This document shows, piece after piece, positions 36,433 to 43,248 of a stretch of DNA of 64,000 nt (the stretch's first letter is position 1; each line of letters begins with the position of its first letter). The notes under the pieces were generated by a model. The model was not told the DNA's origin. It saw nothing but the letters and a program-made list of their open reading frames with translations, and made no database searches. This DNA comes from Myxococcus landrumus. GTDB taxonomy: Bacteria > Myxococcota > Myxococcia > Myxococcales > Myxococcaceae. The stretch is from positions 1,579,001-1,643,000 of the forward strand of contig NZ_CP071091.1 in assembly GCF_017301635.1 (NCBI RefSeq), written 5' to 3'. The position numbers and the translations under genes were made by a program.

Positions 36433-36632
36433 CGGGACACCTGAAACCTTTGGAAAACGGGCGCTTGGGTGAGCCCCCAGCGGGGCGCGGAACATGCCAG
36501 CCCGGGGGGGACTGTCAACGTCGTTTAACGCGGTGTGGGCGCGGACGCACCTGGGCGGTGGCCTGGAGGGCCGGAGGGTGTCGGCGGGCTGAAGGTGTCC
36601 ATCAGGGACACTGTGAGCGGGGGCGAGCGGGC

Positions 36633-37235
36633 CTACTCGAGGGCGGAGACGCGGTACTCGCCGTCCTCGAGGACGAGGAGGACGGCGCGCTCGTCGCCGA
36701 GGGGGAAGACGGCCTCTCCGGCGCCTACTCGGACGTGGGGGTTGAGGGCGAGCCGGGCGCGGCGGAGGCGTTCCTTGGCGAGGGGTTCGCGTTCGAAGTC
36801 TTCCTTGAGGCGCTCGGGGGTGTAGCGGGCGCGCAAGGGGGCGGCGAGGAGGCCGTAGGCCGTCTTCCAGTCCTTGGCGTCGGAGGCATCGAGGAAGCGG
36901 CGGAGGGCGGCGCGGGGGACATCGGCGGGGCGGGCTTCGACGACGCGCCAGTGCTCGCCGGAGCGGGCCAGGGTGAGTGAGGGGGCGCGGGCTTCGAGAG
37001 CGGCGGCGCCGGAGCGGACGGCGGCGGCGCGTTCCTTGCGGGCGGCGGCGTCGGAGTAGCGCTCGAGGAAGGCGGCCTCCCCTTCCGGGCCATCGGTGGT
37101 GAGGGCGTAGGCGTCCTGGAGGCGGCCTTCGTCGAGGGCGCGGGCGTAGGACTCCGCGACGGAGACGGGCTCACGGGAGGGCGTGGCGCAGGCAGGGGCC
37201 AGGAGGAGGCTCCCGATGAGGATGGGGCGCTTCAT
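36633..37235 (-). CDS. Hypothetical lipoprotein
   Basis: This 200-residue protein begins MKRPILIGSLLLAPACATPS, a signal sequence with a cysteine at a weak lipobox. The rest is helical and rich in Ala/Arg/Glu and contains two related stretches with SYARALDEGRLQDAYALT and RRFLDASDAKDWKTAYGLLA. This is a tandem NTF2/DUF4878-like pattern seen in many small lipoproteins. No catalytic residues are evident. The ATG at 37235 is preferred over the frame start at 37274 because only it gives a good signal sequence. Confidence 0.72.
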   Translation of the reverse strand: MKRPILIGSLLLAPACATPSREPVSVAESYARALDEGRLQDAYALTTDGPEGEAAFLERYSDAAARKERAAAVRSGAAALEARAPSLTLARSGEHWRVVEARPADVPRAALRRFLDASDAKDWKTAYGLLAAPLRARYTPERLKEDFEREPLAKERLRRARLALNPHVRVGAGEAVFPLGDERAVLLVLEDGEYRVSALE

Positions 37236-37299
37236 GCGGGGGCGGAAACTAGCATCCATCCCGCGGTTGGCCACCGCCCCAGGTTTGGCGCGGCCACAC

Positions 37300-37713
37300 T
37301 CAGGGGGTGTCCGGAAACTCGGTGATGAACTCCAAGCCCAGGGCGGTCACCTTCCGCCCCAGTTCCTTGGCCTGATTTCGAGTCAGCTCGTCGAACACCC
37401 ACTCGGACGTGCTCCTCACCAGGGCGAGCGCTTCAGGTACAGGCTTGGCTTGAAGTTCGGGTGCCAGCTCCCGCAACGCACGGACCTCCGTGGCTCCAGC
37501 CAGTTTGTCACCCCAACGTACCCGCAGGCGGCCTCGTGGTCCCAGGGAGCGAATGAAGTCCTCGATGGGAGGGCTCATCACGCCCACCATCTCCGCACCG
37601 CACAAGACACACCGGAATGTCTCGATGGGGCCCAGTGCTTGAACGAACACAAACTCCCCATGGCACTCCCGGCACCGGGGCGTGTCCTCGACTGGGGTGT
37701 CCCACTGGCTCAC
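37300..37713 (-). CDS. Zinc-ribbon protein with a ribosomal L7/L12 C-terminal-like domain
   Basis: This 137-residue protein has two Cys pairs (CREC and CVLC) 21 residues apart, a probable zinc knuckle, at the N terminus. Residues about 60-137 follow the beta-alpha-alpha-beta-alpha-beta pattern of the L7/L12 C-terminal domain: LRVRWG, TEVRALRELAPELQ, VPEALALVRST, NQAKELGRKVTALG and LEFITEF. In L7/L12 this domain recruits translation factors. Here it is fused to a ribbon and is not a ribosomal protein proper, so the role is unknown. Confidence 0.7.
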   Translation of the reverse strand: MSQWDTPVEDTPRCRECHGEFVFVQALGPIETFRCVLCGAEMVGVMSPPIEDFIRSLGPRGRLRVRWGDKLAGATEVRALRELAPELQAKPVPEALALVRSTSEWVFDELTRNQAKELGRKVTALGLEFITEFPDTP

Positions 37714-37746
37714 GATGCACCTCCCGCCGTCCCGATTGACGCGCTG

Positions 37747-38358
37747 TCAGCAGCGGTAGTCCGCACGAAACGCCTGCGAAGTCAGCCTCGCAAGCTCGGC
37801 TCGCCACGCCATGGAGCCAATCTCGTGGTGTCCGGAGGTCAGGTCTCTCCGCGCCTGCGCGATGGCGCCCGAGCAGTCCCGTGCCTCCACGAGGCGGCCC
37901 TCCTCGAAGAGCAGCTCCTGGATCGTGTGCCACTCGTAGGCCGGGTGACATGTGTTCTTGCGGAGCTCCAGTTCTCGCCCGACGAGGGGCATCGCGTGGA
38001 TGTAGCCCTCGCCCAGGAGCAATCCGCCCGAGAAGCACACGGGGGTGGACAGGCCCGAGTACACCACGCGGAGATTGTCTTCCGGAGCGACGCACCCTCG
38101 GGCTCCTAGGAGGGAGGGGCCGCGTCCAGCCGCGACGAGCAGTTGTTCCTGGTAGGTCACGCCCAACTGGACTCGCCCGAGAAGCAGCGACTCTTCCTCG
38201 ACGCGGTAGTCGCAGAGGAACCCTCGCCTATCGGGAGTTGTTTGCGGCTGCGGAGCCAAACCATGGTCCTGAGGCTGAAATAGCCCCGGGTTGCTCGAGC
38301 ACAGCAACGTGAACTCGCGCTTGCGGTACAGGACAGAGTCACAGCGTGGGTCCGCCAT
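37747..38358 (-). CDS. Hypothetical protein
   Basis: This 203-residue protein starts at ATG 38358 (MADPRCDSVLYRKREFTLLC). Several spaced cysteines (in LLCSSNPG, RGFLCDYRVEEES, GARGCVAPE, VCFSGGLL, NTCHPAYE, ARDCSGA, final DYRC) suggest disulfides or metal binding, although no signal peptide is seen. The frame continues upstream to 38745 but would cross the tRNA. It is 33 bases upstream of the zinc-ribbon gene on the same strand. No family recognised. Confidence 0.68.
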   Translation of the reverse strand: MADPRCDSVLYRKREFTLLCSSNPGLFQPQDHGLAPQPQTTPDRRGFLCDYRVEEESLLLGRVQLGVTYQEQLLVAAGRGPSLLGARGCVAPEDNLRVVYSGLSTPVCFSGGLLLGEGYIHAMPLVGRELELRKNTCHPAYEWHTIQELLFEEGRLVEARDCSGAIAQARRDLTSGHHEIGSMAWRAELARLTSQAFRADYRC

Positions 38359-38434
38359 GCAGGCGACGTTAGCAGGGAGTCCAAGGCGCATTGGCGCAGC
38401 GGGGTCCTCGCCAGGTACCGGGCGCAAAAACAGT

Positions 38435-38463
38435 TTGACGCCCCCCCAAGACTTCTGTAAACG
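38435..38463 (+). promoter_or_regulatory. Probable promoter of tRNA-Gly
   Basis: TTGACG (38435-38440) is followed after 17 bases by TAAACG (38458-38463). This gives a start about 45 bases before the mature tRNA. The intervening spacer is an unusual C-run. Confidence 0.5.
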
Positions 38464-38513
38464 CCGCCCCCACTTCGCGCCGTGACGCAGGCGCGATGGT
38501 GGTGGCACCTGAT

Positions 38514-38588
38514 GCGGGAATAGCTCAGCGGTAGAGCATCGCCTTGCCAAGGCGAGGGTCGAGGGTTCAAATCCCTTTTCCCGCTCCA
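38514..38588 (+). tRNA. tRNA-Gly (anticodon GCC)
   Basis: A full cloverleaf is present: acceptor GCGGGAA with TTCCCGC, D-arm GCTC-AGCGGTA-GAGC, anticodon stem TCGCC/GGCGA around the loop TTGCCAA (anticodon GCC), and T-loop GTTCAAATC. The discriminator base is T and the 3' CCA is encoded (38586-38588). It stands alone between a probable promoter and a strong terminator. Confidence 0.98.
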
Positions 38589-38592
38589 AACG

Positions 38593-38627
38593 AAGGCCCT
38601 CTGGGAAACCAGGGGGCCTTTTCGTTT
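38593..38627 (+). terminator. Intrinsic terminator of tRNA-Gly
   Basis: A 12-base stem, AAGGCCCTCTGG with CCAGGGGGCCTT (one G-T pair), is capped by a GAAA tetraloop and followed by TTCGTTT. It begins four bases after the CCA end. Confidence 0.85.
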
Positions 38628-39013
38628 CTGCTTCGAACCTGGCCTTCCCTGCGGTGTTTGGTCCGGACCTGGGCCGCCCCCTGCTATCTCGGAGTACCCG
38701 ACCGGCGGCCGGCGTTCTGGGGCACACTACGGCCCCTCGCCACATGGTTGCCGTGCTGCCCCGAGCGCTGATGGTTGATCAGGACGCTCTGGGTGCCAAC
38801 GGCGCCAGCCTGAAGGCCATTGCCGAGGAGACCAGCAAGTTTCGGTCTCCACCGCCCACTGGTGGGTCACCACGGCGGTCCAGCGTAATCGGCAGCAGGC
38901 CCGTCGGCGCCGCATCGGCCTGCATACGCCCGAACTGATGCTCGCGGAGCTCGTGGATTAGCGTCGACCACAATCCCGTGCTGTCTGGGCCGGCCGAGGC
39001 AATTTCCTACTGG
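38628..39013. other. Intergenic stretch with a possible gene relic
   Basis: Within about 385 bases behind the tRNA terminator, plus-strand frames at roughly 38755-38961 give two protein-like pieces in different frames. One is DALGANGASLKAIAEET and the other, ending at a stop near 38961, is RNRQQARRRRIGLHTPELML followed by AELVD. This looks like the frameshifted end of a DNA-binding (helix-turn-helix or transposase-type) gene. The family cannot be settled by eye. Confidence 0.35.
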
Positions 39014-39343
39014 TCATCTAGACTCCCCGCTCGCTCGGGCCTCCTGGATGCTTCGGCACTTCGCCGAGAGTTCGGGCCACCTGGCCGAAATTTGACCCAG
39101 AACATCATTCATCTTTTGGGAGTCGCTGAAGGGAAACGTCTCCTCCATGTCGAGAGCCACCTCGACTCGACCGCGATCACCAGAGATGAGCCAGTCCTCC
39201 CGGACTTGGAGAAGTGCAGCACCCTGGTCATCCAGACACCAAATCATACGATCAAAGTTGTCGGCGAGAGCATGTGAGGGGAGGGCCGGAGCCCTGTGCT
39301 CGTAGAGCGAATCCATGATGCGTGACATCTCAGCAACGTTCAC
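39014..39343 (-). CDS. Hypothetical small acidic protein, possibly an immunity-type protein
   Basis: This 109-residue soluble protein begins with GTG 39343 behind AGGAG, six bases away. It overlaps the stop of the truncated upstream frame (GTGA), so the two were translationally coupled. The composition is normal for a folded protein (DNFDRMIWCLDDQGAALLQV; DWLISGDRGRVEVALDMEET). The coupling to the C-terminal tip of a larger, now lost gene is the arrangement of toxin/immunity pairs, but no known immunity family is recognised. Confidence 0.65.
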   Translation of the reverse strand: MNVAEMSRIMDSLYEHRAPALPSHALADNFDRMIWCLDDQGAALLQVREDWLISGDRGRVEVALDMEETFPFSDSQKMNDVLGQISARWPELSAKCRSIQEARASGESR

Positions 39344-39586
39344 GGCAGTCTCCTGTAGACCGTGGTGGTCGAGGTCGCGGTGTCTAGCTGTTTCCCGGAC
39401 GACAATCGCTGCACACCGAACTTATGCACATCCGCCAGAGAGGTTGTCTCCACTAACTCGAACCCGGCGGCGTGGTCGGCTTCTGGTGACAATGCCTGCG
39501 CAAATGGATTGCGAGGTGGACGGTGAAGTTGTTGGCGCGAGAGGTGCTGAGGGGAGGCATCGCGCTCCGAGAGGGAGAGGAGATGG
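39340..39586 (-). pseudogene. 3' remnant of a gene cut off by the IS66 element
   Basis: About 81 codons remain, ending in FELVETTSLADVHKFGVQRL and a short Ser/Thr-rich tail before the TGA at 39340-39342. The frame runs into the left end of the IS66 element at 39587, where its coding character stops. Its stop overlaps the start of the 109-residue gene. The original product is unknown; position suggests the tip of a larger, possibly toxin-like, protein. Confidence 0.5.
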
Positions 39587-39608
39587 GTAAGCGACCGACG
39601 GCCGGCGT
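39587..39608 (+). repeat. IS66 left terminal inverted repeat
   Basis: Starts GTAAGCGACCGACG. Compared with the right end it differs at positions 5, 15 and 16 only. Confidence 0.88.
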
Positions 39609-39643
39609 CCTGAACCGAGGTGGATTCGCCGGTTCACCTCGGC

Positions 39644-39979
39644 ATGAGACGCCCCAATCCGAATGAGTGGAAGCAGTTGGTGGAGGAGTTCGAGGCGAGC
39701 GGGCTGACGCAGAAGGAGTTCGCGGTCAGGCACCAGGTCTCGCTCGGTGGCTTCCAGTACTGGCTGTACAAGAAGTCGCGGGCCACGCCGGTCCGGCGGT
39801 CCGAGATGGCAGGCCGTCCGCGAGCCGCGTTTCTTCCCGTGGAGGTGGTCGCGTCCCCCGTGCCGCGAGTCCGAGAAGGGCTCCTGCTCGAGGTGGCGCT
39901 GCCACGCGGGCTGCTCTTGCGCTTCCCGGAGGGGACGCAGGCCGAGTACCTCGCGCACCTGGTCGCGGTGCTCGGCTGA
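39644..39979 (+). CDS. tnpA: IS66 accessory protein TnpA
   Basis: This 111-residue IS66 OrfA starts MRRPNPNEWKQLVEEFEASG, then GLTQKEFAVRHQVSLGGFQY forms the helix-turn-helix. It is needed with TnpB and TnpC for transposition. The stop overlaps the tnpB start (TGATG), so expression is coupled. A GTG at 39620 would add eight residues and is less likely. Confidence 0.9.
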   Translation: MRRPNPNEWKQLVEEFEASGLTQKEFAVRHQVSLGGFQYWLYKKSRATPVRRSEMAGRPRAAFLPVEVVASPVPRVREGLLLEVALPRGLLLRFPEGTQAEYLAHLVAVLG

Positions 39980-40587
39980 TGCTGCTGTTGCCCCGGGCGG
40001 TGCGAATCCTGCTGGCAAGAGAGCCCGCCGACATGAGGAACAGCATCGATGGGCTGGCGGCGATTGTGCGCGCCGAGTGGAAGGAAAACCTCTACGCCGG
40101 TCACCTCTTCGTCTTCGTCTCGCGGCGCGGGGACAAGGTGAAGATTCTCTCCTGGGATGCGGGTGGCTTCGTCCTCACCTACAAGCGCTTGGAGCAGGGC
40201 CGCTTCCGCCTGCCTGCCTTCGCCGAGGACGCGTTGGGAGTGCAGTTGGATGCCACCCAGCTGTCCATGCTGCTCGACGGAATCGACGTCACGCACGTCC
40301 GGAGGCCAGGCAAGTGGGCACCGCCCCCTGCCTCCGCGGCAATGCCCGTCACGGGTGGGTTGGTTTTCCCGGAGAGATGGCAACGTTCTCCCAGGCGCAC
40401 CAGTGCGAGTGGCGTGAGCGGGCCGAAGGGTCGAGCGGGAGAACCTCACCCTCAAGGAGCGCGTGGGCAGCATCGAATCCCAGCTCGCGCTCCTCCAGCG
40501 CACCGTCTTCGGAAAGAAGAGCGAGAAGCTCCCCCGTGTCGAAGACGAGCTGCGCAAGGCCCCGGGCGCCCCACCCAGGCCGCGTGA
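39979..40587 (+). CDS. tnpB: IS66 accessory protein TnpB
   Basis: The first 115 residues are a standard IS66 Orf2: VRILLAREPADMRNSIDGLA, HLFVFVSRRGDKVKILSWDA, GFVLTYKRLEQGRFRLP, LLDGIDVTHVRRPGKWAPPP. The frame then runs on for about 85 more residues (total 202) of Arg/Gly/Pro-rich sequence that overlaps the start of tnpC. Usual family length is nearer 115-120, so the tail is probably read-through, possibly altered by the same indel that breaks tnpC. Confidence 0.88.
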   Translation: MLLLPRAVRILLAREPADMRNSIDGLAAIVRAEWKENLYAGHLFVFVSRRGDKVKILSWDAGGFVLTYKRLEQGRFRLPAFAEDALGVQLDATQLSMLLDGIDVTHVRRPGKWAPPPASAAMPVTGGLVFPERWQRSPRRTSASGVSGPKGRAGEPHPQGARGQHRIPARAPPAHRLRKEEREAPPCRRRAAQGPGRPTQAA

Positions 40588-41854
40588 AGTGACGCTGAAG
40601 GAGCGCCGCCTCAAACGCGAGGCGCGCGCGACGCTGCCCGAGCGGGTGATTCACCACCGCGTTCCCGACGAAGCCCGGCGGTGTCCGTCCTGCGGCGGCA
40701 CGGAGCTCAAGCCGCTGGGCCCCGGCAAGCGTACCGAGCTCATCGAGTATGTGCCCGCGCACGTAGAGCGGCAGGTCCATCTACAGGAGACACTCGCCTG
40801 CCCGTGCGGTGCGGGTATCGTCACCGCGCCCGCGCCGAAGGCCATTGAGCAGGGCCAGTACGGCCCGGGCTTCCTGGCGCACGTGGTGACGGCGAAGTGC
40901 TGCGACTCGATTCCTCTGTATCGCCAGGCCAAGGCCCTCGCCCGAGCGGGCATGCCCGTCGCGCGCACCACGCTGTGCGATGTCTTCCACGAGGTAGGCC
41001 GGGCCACGGCGCCGCTCGCCTCGCGACTGCTGGCGCTGGTGCGTGAGGCCTCGCTGGTGCACGCCGACGAGACACCTCAACGCGTGCTGGACGAAGGCAA
41101 GGCACGCCGGGCGTACGTCTGGACCTTTCGCACCGACGAACTCATCGCGTACGTCCACAGCGCCAGTCGCTCCGGCGTGACGCCAATGGACGTCCTCGGG
41201 GGAACCGGGGGCTACCTGCTGGTGGATGGATATACGGGCTACAACCGCGTGACGTTGCCGGAGGGGCGGGTCCGCGTGGGCTGCTGGGCTCACGTGCGCC
41301 GCAAATTCTTCGACGCCCTCCCCACCGCACCCGAGTCCAGGGCGGCGCTCGACTTCATCCTCGCGCTCTACCACGTCGAGCATTCGGCCCGAGACACAGG
41401 GACGCTTGGCACGCAGGAGCACCTCGACGCTCGTCGTACCACCAGCGCACGTGTCCTCAAGCAACTGGCCACGTGGGTGGATGAACAGTTTCCACGCCAC
41501 CCGCCCAAGAGTCCCCTGGGCATGGCCCTTCGCTACACGAAGGGACAGTGGAGTGCACTGACGCGCTTCCTTGATGACCCCTCGCTGCCCCTCGATAACA
41601 ACGCCGCGGAGCGGGCGCTGCGAGCCATGGCCCTGGGCAGGAAAAACTATCTCTTTGTCGGCAGCGACGAGGCAGGTCGGAATCTGGCGGGGCTCAGCTC
41701 CCTGGTCGCCACCTGTGAGGTGAACGGCGTCAATCCCGAGGCGTATCTCGCTGACGTGCTGATGCGCCTTGGCAGCCACCCCGTGTCACGCTTGGACGAA
41801 CTGCTGCCGCACCGCTGGCAACCATCCTCCGCCTCCGCGCCAGACTCCTCCTGA
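40463..41854 (+). CDS. tnpC: IS66 transposase TnpC (N terminus frameshifted)
   Basis: This 463-residue frame begins with an internal GTG and contains a zinc-finger region (CPSCGGTELKP) and the long DDE catalytic domain: LVHADETPQRVLDEGKARRA (first Asp), LLVDGYTGYN (second Asp), and LDNNAAERALRAMALGRKNY with the catalytic Glu. Its natural start appears to be ATG 40377 behind GGAGAG: MATFSQAHQCEWRERAE in that frame continues logically into RVERENLTLKERVGS only after a one-base shift near 40428-40432. The GGGT there looks like a lost G. Either the element is inactive or the GTG form is used. Confidence 0.88.
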   Translation: MGSIESQLALLQRTVFGKKSEKLPRVEDELRKAPGAPPRPREVTLKERRLKREARATLPERVIHHRVPDEARRCPSCGGTELKPLGPGKRTELIEYVPAHVERQVHLQETLACPCGAGIVTAPAPKAIEQGQYGPGFLAHVVTAKCCDSIPLYRQAKALARAGMPVARTTLCDVFHEVGRATAPLASRLLALVREASLVHADETPQRVLDEGKARRAYVWTFRTDELIAYVHSASRSGVTPMDVLGGTGGYLLVDGYTGYNRVTLPEGRVRVGCWAHVRRKFFDALPTAPESRAALDFILALYHVEHSARDTGTLGTQEHLDARRTTSARVLKQLATWVDEQFPRHPPKSPLGMALRYTKGQWSALTRFLDDPSLPLDNNAAERALRAMALGRKNYLFVGSDEAGRNLAGLSSLVATCEVNGVNPEAYLADVLMRLGSHPVSRLDELLPHRWQPSSASAPDSS

Positions 41855-41930
41855 AGTCAGGCGGGCCTCGGCGACCAGGCTCCCCACGCGCGGCTACCGT
41901 GCGGCGCGAAAGGAGGGGTGCCCCCGTCGA

Positions 41931-41952
41931 ACGCCGCTCGTCGGTCGGTTAC
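41931..41952 (-). repeat. IS66 right terminal inverted repeat
   Basis: Read on the minus strand it starts GTAACCGACCGACG and pairs with the left end at 19 of 22 positions. It lies 77 bases past the tnpC stop. Confidence 0.88.
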
Positions 41953-42181
41953 GGACATGCTCATACTCACGCGGGGTGGCGCTGCCGACATGCATCGGCA
42001 GGACGTCTCACTTGGAGTCCCGCAACGGCAAGGGCCACTCATCAAAGCAGGCGACGCGTTCACGTCGGCTGACATGGCTTCTGTAGACGCGCAGCAGATC
42101 CTCCATTCGCTGGACGTACTGCACATCCAGCTCGACACACACCACCTTTTCCCGCCACGGCTTCAATTCATGCTGCTTGAA
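41953..42181 (-). pseudogene. IS630-type transposase fragment, middle part
   Basis: On the minus strand the sequence reads KQHELKPWREKVVCVELDVQ, YVQRMEDLLRVY, RERVACFDEWPLPLRDSK, a stop, then PREYEHVR. This matches the IS630 transposase order LKPW...MEDVLxxY...VCxDExP...YEYxR, including the DE catalytic pair. The fragment ends exactly at the IS66 right terminus. It is interrupted by a stop and cannot be functional. Confidence 0.75.
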
Positions 42182-42183
42182 CT

Positions 42184-42549
42184 GCTAATCTCATCTGCGT
42201 TGTCGAGCCATGGGGCGGATGCCACTTCGTGAAAGCAACACGGAGTCGCAAGGTCGCCGATTTCGCGGAGGCGGTAGGCGCCATGGCACACCGCTACTCA
42301 AGGCGCGCAAGATTCACCTCGTGCAGGACAGCATCAATGCCCACACGTGCTTCTCGCTGATGCGCCGCTTCCGGTGCAAGCAGGGTCTCCATCCCTGGAG
42401 TCGCTTCTGTGTGCATTAAACCCCGGCACACGGCAGTTTACTCGAACAGGCCGAAATCGAGGTGAGCCTTGTCTCACGTCAATGATTGGGCGACAGCGCG
42501 TGGCCACTGTCGAAGCCCTCCGGAATAGGATACCAGTCTTACTGAATAT
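42184..42549 (+). pseudogene. IS630-type transposase fragment, C-terminal part
   Basis: On the plus strand three frames joined by indels give ANLICVVEPWGGCHFVKATR, KVADFAEAVGAMAHRY, LKARKIHLVQDSINAHT and TPAHGSLLEQAEIEVSLVSR, then a stop. These are the last blocks of an IS630 transposase (TANLFxxVEP, KIxLVxDNLNTH, TPKHGSWLNxAEIEIxxLSR). The fragment points away from its missing N-terminal half, which lies in reverse orientation next to it. Confidence 0.75.
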
Positions 42550-42557
42550 CTGGCTGC

Positions 42558-43217
42558 TCAGGACCCAATAAGTGGCTCCAATAGTATGCGTTGGCCACAT
42601 GAGAGATGACGCATCCCATCCCAGCGCGCCGAGTCGACGCTGCTAAATGCCTTTCGACAGAAAGGGCACACGACAAAGCCGTCGGCTCGGAGTGTTGCAC
42701 CAACCACAGCGAGCTCCCTGGCTGGCTGGGGATCTGTCTTTGGGCGTGAGAGGTCTGGCTTGAAGTCAAAAATTCTAAATTCCGGCAGGGAAAAGCCAGG
42801 GCGGTTAATTCGCAGGTAGAATTCAGATATGGGGTCACCGTCGTCGAGCGGGCTGACAAGCTGGAGCATTATCTGAACGCCGTTTGAGTTCCAGCACTGC
42901 CGGCGTGCATCAGTGACAGGTTCGAGCCCCAGGCGATGGGTGATGGCTCGAACGAAAGGGAGCGCATCGCTCTCGCCCTGACTCTCCTTGAGAACTATAT
43001 GACTTATTCCTTGTGCGCCCAGAAAAACATAGCCCTTCACTCCACGGAGACCTAGAGACTCGGTCACCTCTGGGATGACAATCGGAGCGCCAACTCCAGG
43101 CAAATGTCGGACATGTGCGCTGGGGTACGCCCTCCGAACGGCTGCATCATCGTCCTCCCACCGGAGCATCCCGAGTCCCTCTGACAGGCTGGTGGTTGCT
43201 TCACGTCCAGAATCCAT
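42558..43217 (-). CDS. Candidate immunity protein for the RHS toxin
   Basis: This 219-residue cytoplasmic protein is encoded 31 bases after the RHS gene on the same strand, the usual place of an immunity gene. A mixed alpha/beta body (APIVIPEVTESLGLRGVKGY; LQLVSPLDDGDPISEFYLRI) is followed by a small CPFC knuckle with a second Cys (HLSCGQ). No known family is recognised. The base composition is less GC-rich than the RHS body and similar to the toxin tip, as expected if both were exchanged together. Function is inferred from position and composition. Confidence 0.62.
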   Translation of the reverse strand: MDSGREATTSLSEGLGMLRWEDDDAAVRRAYPSAHVRHLPGVGAPIVIPEVTESLGLRGVKGYVFLGAQGISHIVLKESQGESDALPFVRAITHRLGLEPVTDARRQCWNSNGVQIMLQLVSPLDDGDPISEFYLRINRPGFSLPEFRIFDFKPDLSRPKTDPQPARELAVVGATLRADGFVVCPFCRKAFSSVDSARWDGMRHLSCGQRILLEPLIGS

Positions 43218-43248
43218 TATCCGTCACCATCTCAGGGAGGAGACCAGC

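Larger units (their letters stand above)
39587..41952 (+). mobile_element. IS66-family insertion sequence, complete with terminal repeats
   Basis: The 2366-bp element is bounded by 22-base inverted repeats (39587-39608 and 41931-41952) that begin GTAA and match at 19 of 22 positions. It carries the three IS66 genes in order: tnpA, tnpB, tnpC. Flanks show a degenerate 8-bp repeat (GGAGATGG left, GGACATGC right, 6 of 8), the duplication length expected for the family. tnpC has a frameshift, so the copy may be defective. Confidence 0.9.

Noticed and set aside
38359..38745. Upstream extension of the 203-residue gene
   Set aside because: It would read through the tRNA-Gly gene.
41857..42232. Small ORFs overlapping the IS66 right end
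   Set aside because: They cross the IS boundary and lie over the IS630 relic; no independent coding evidence.
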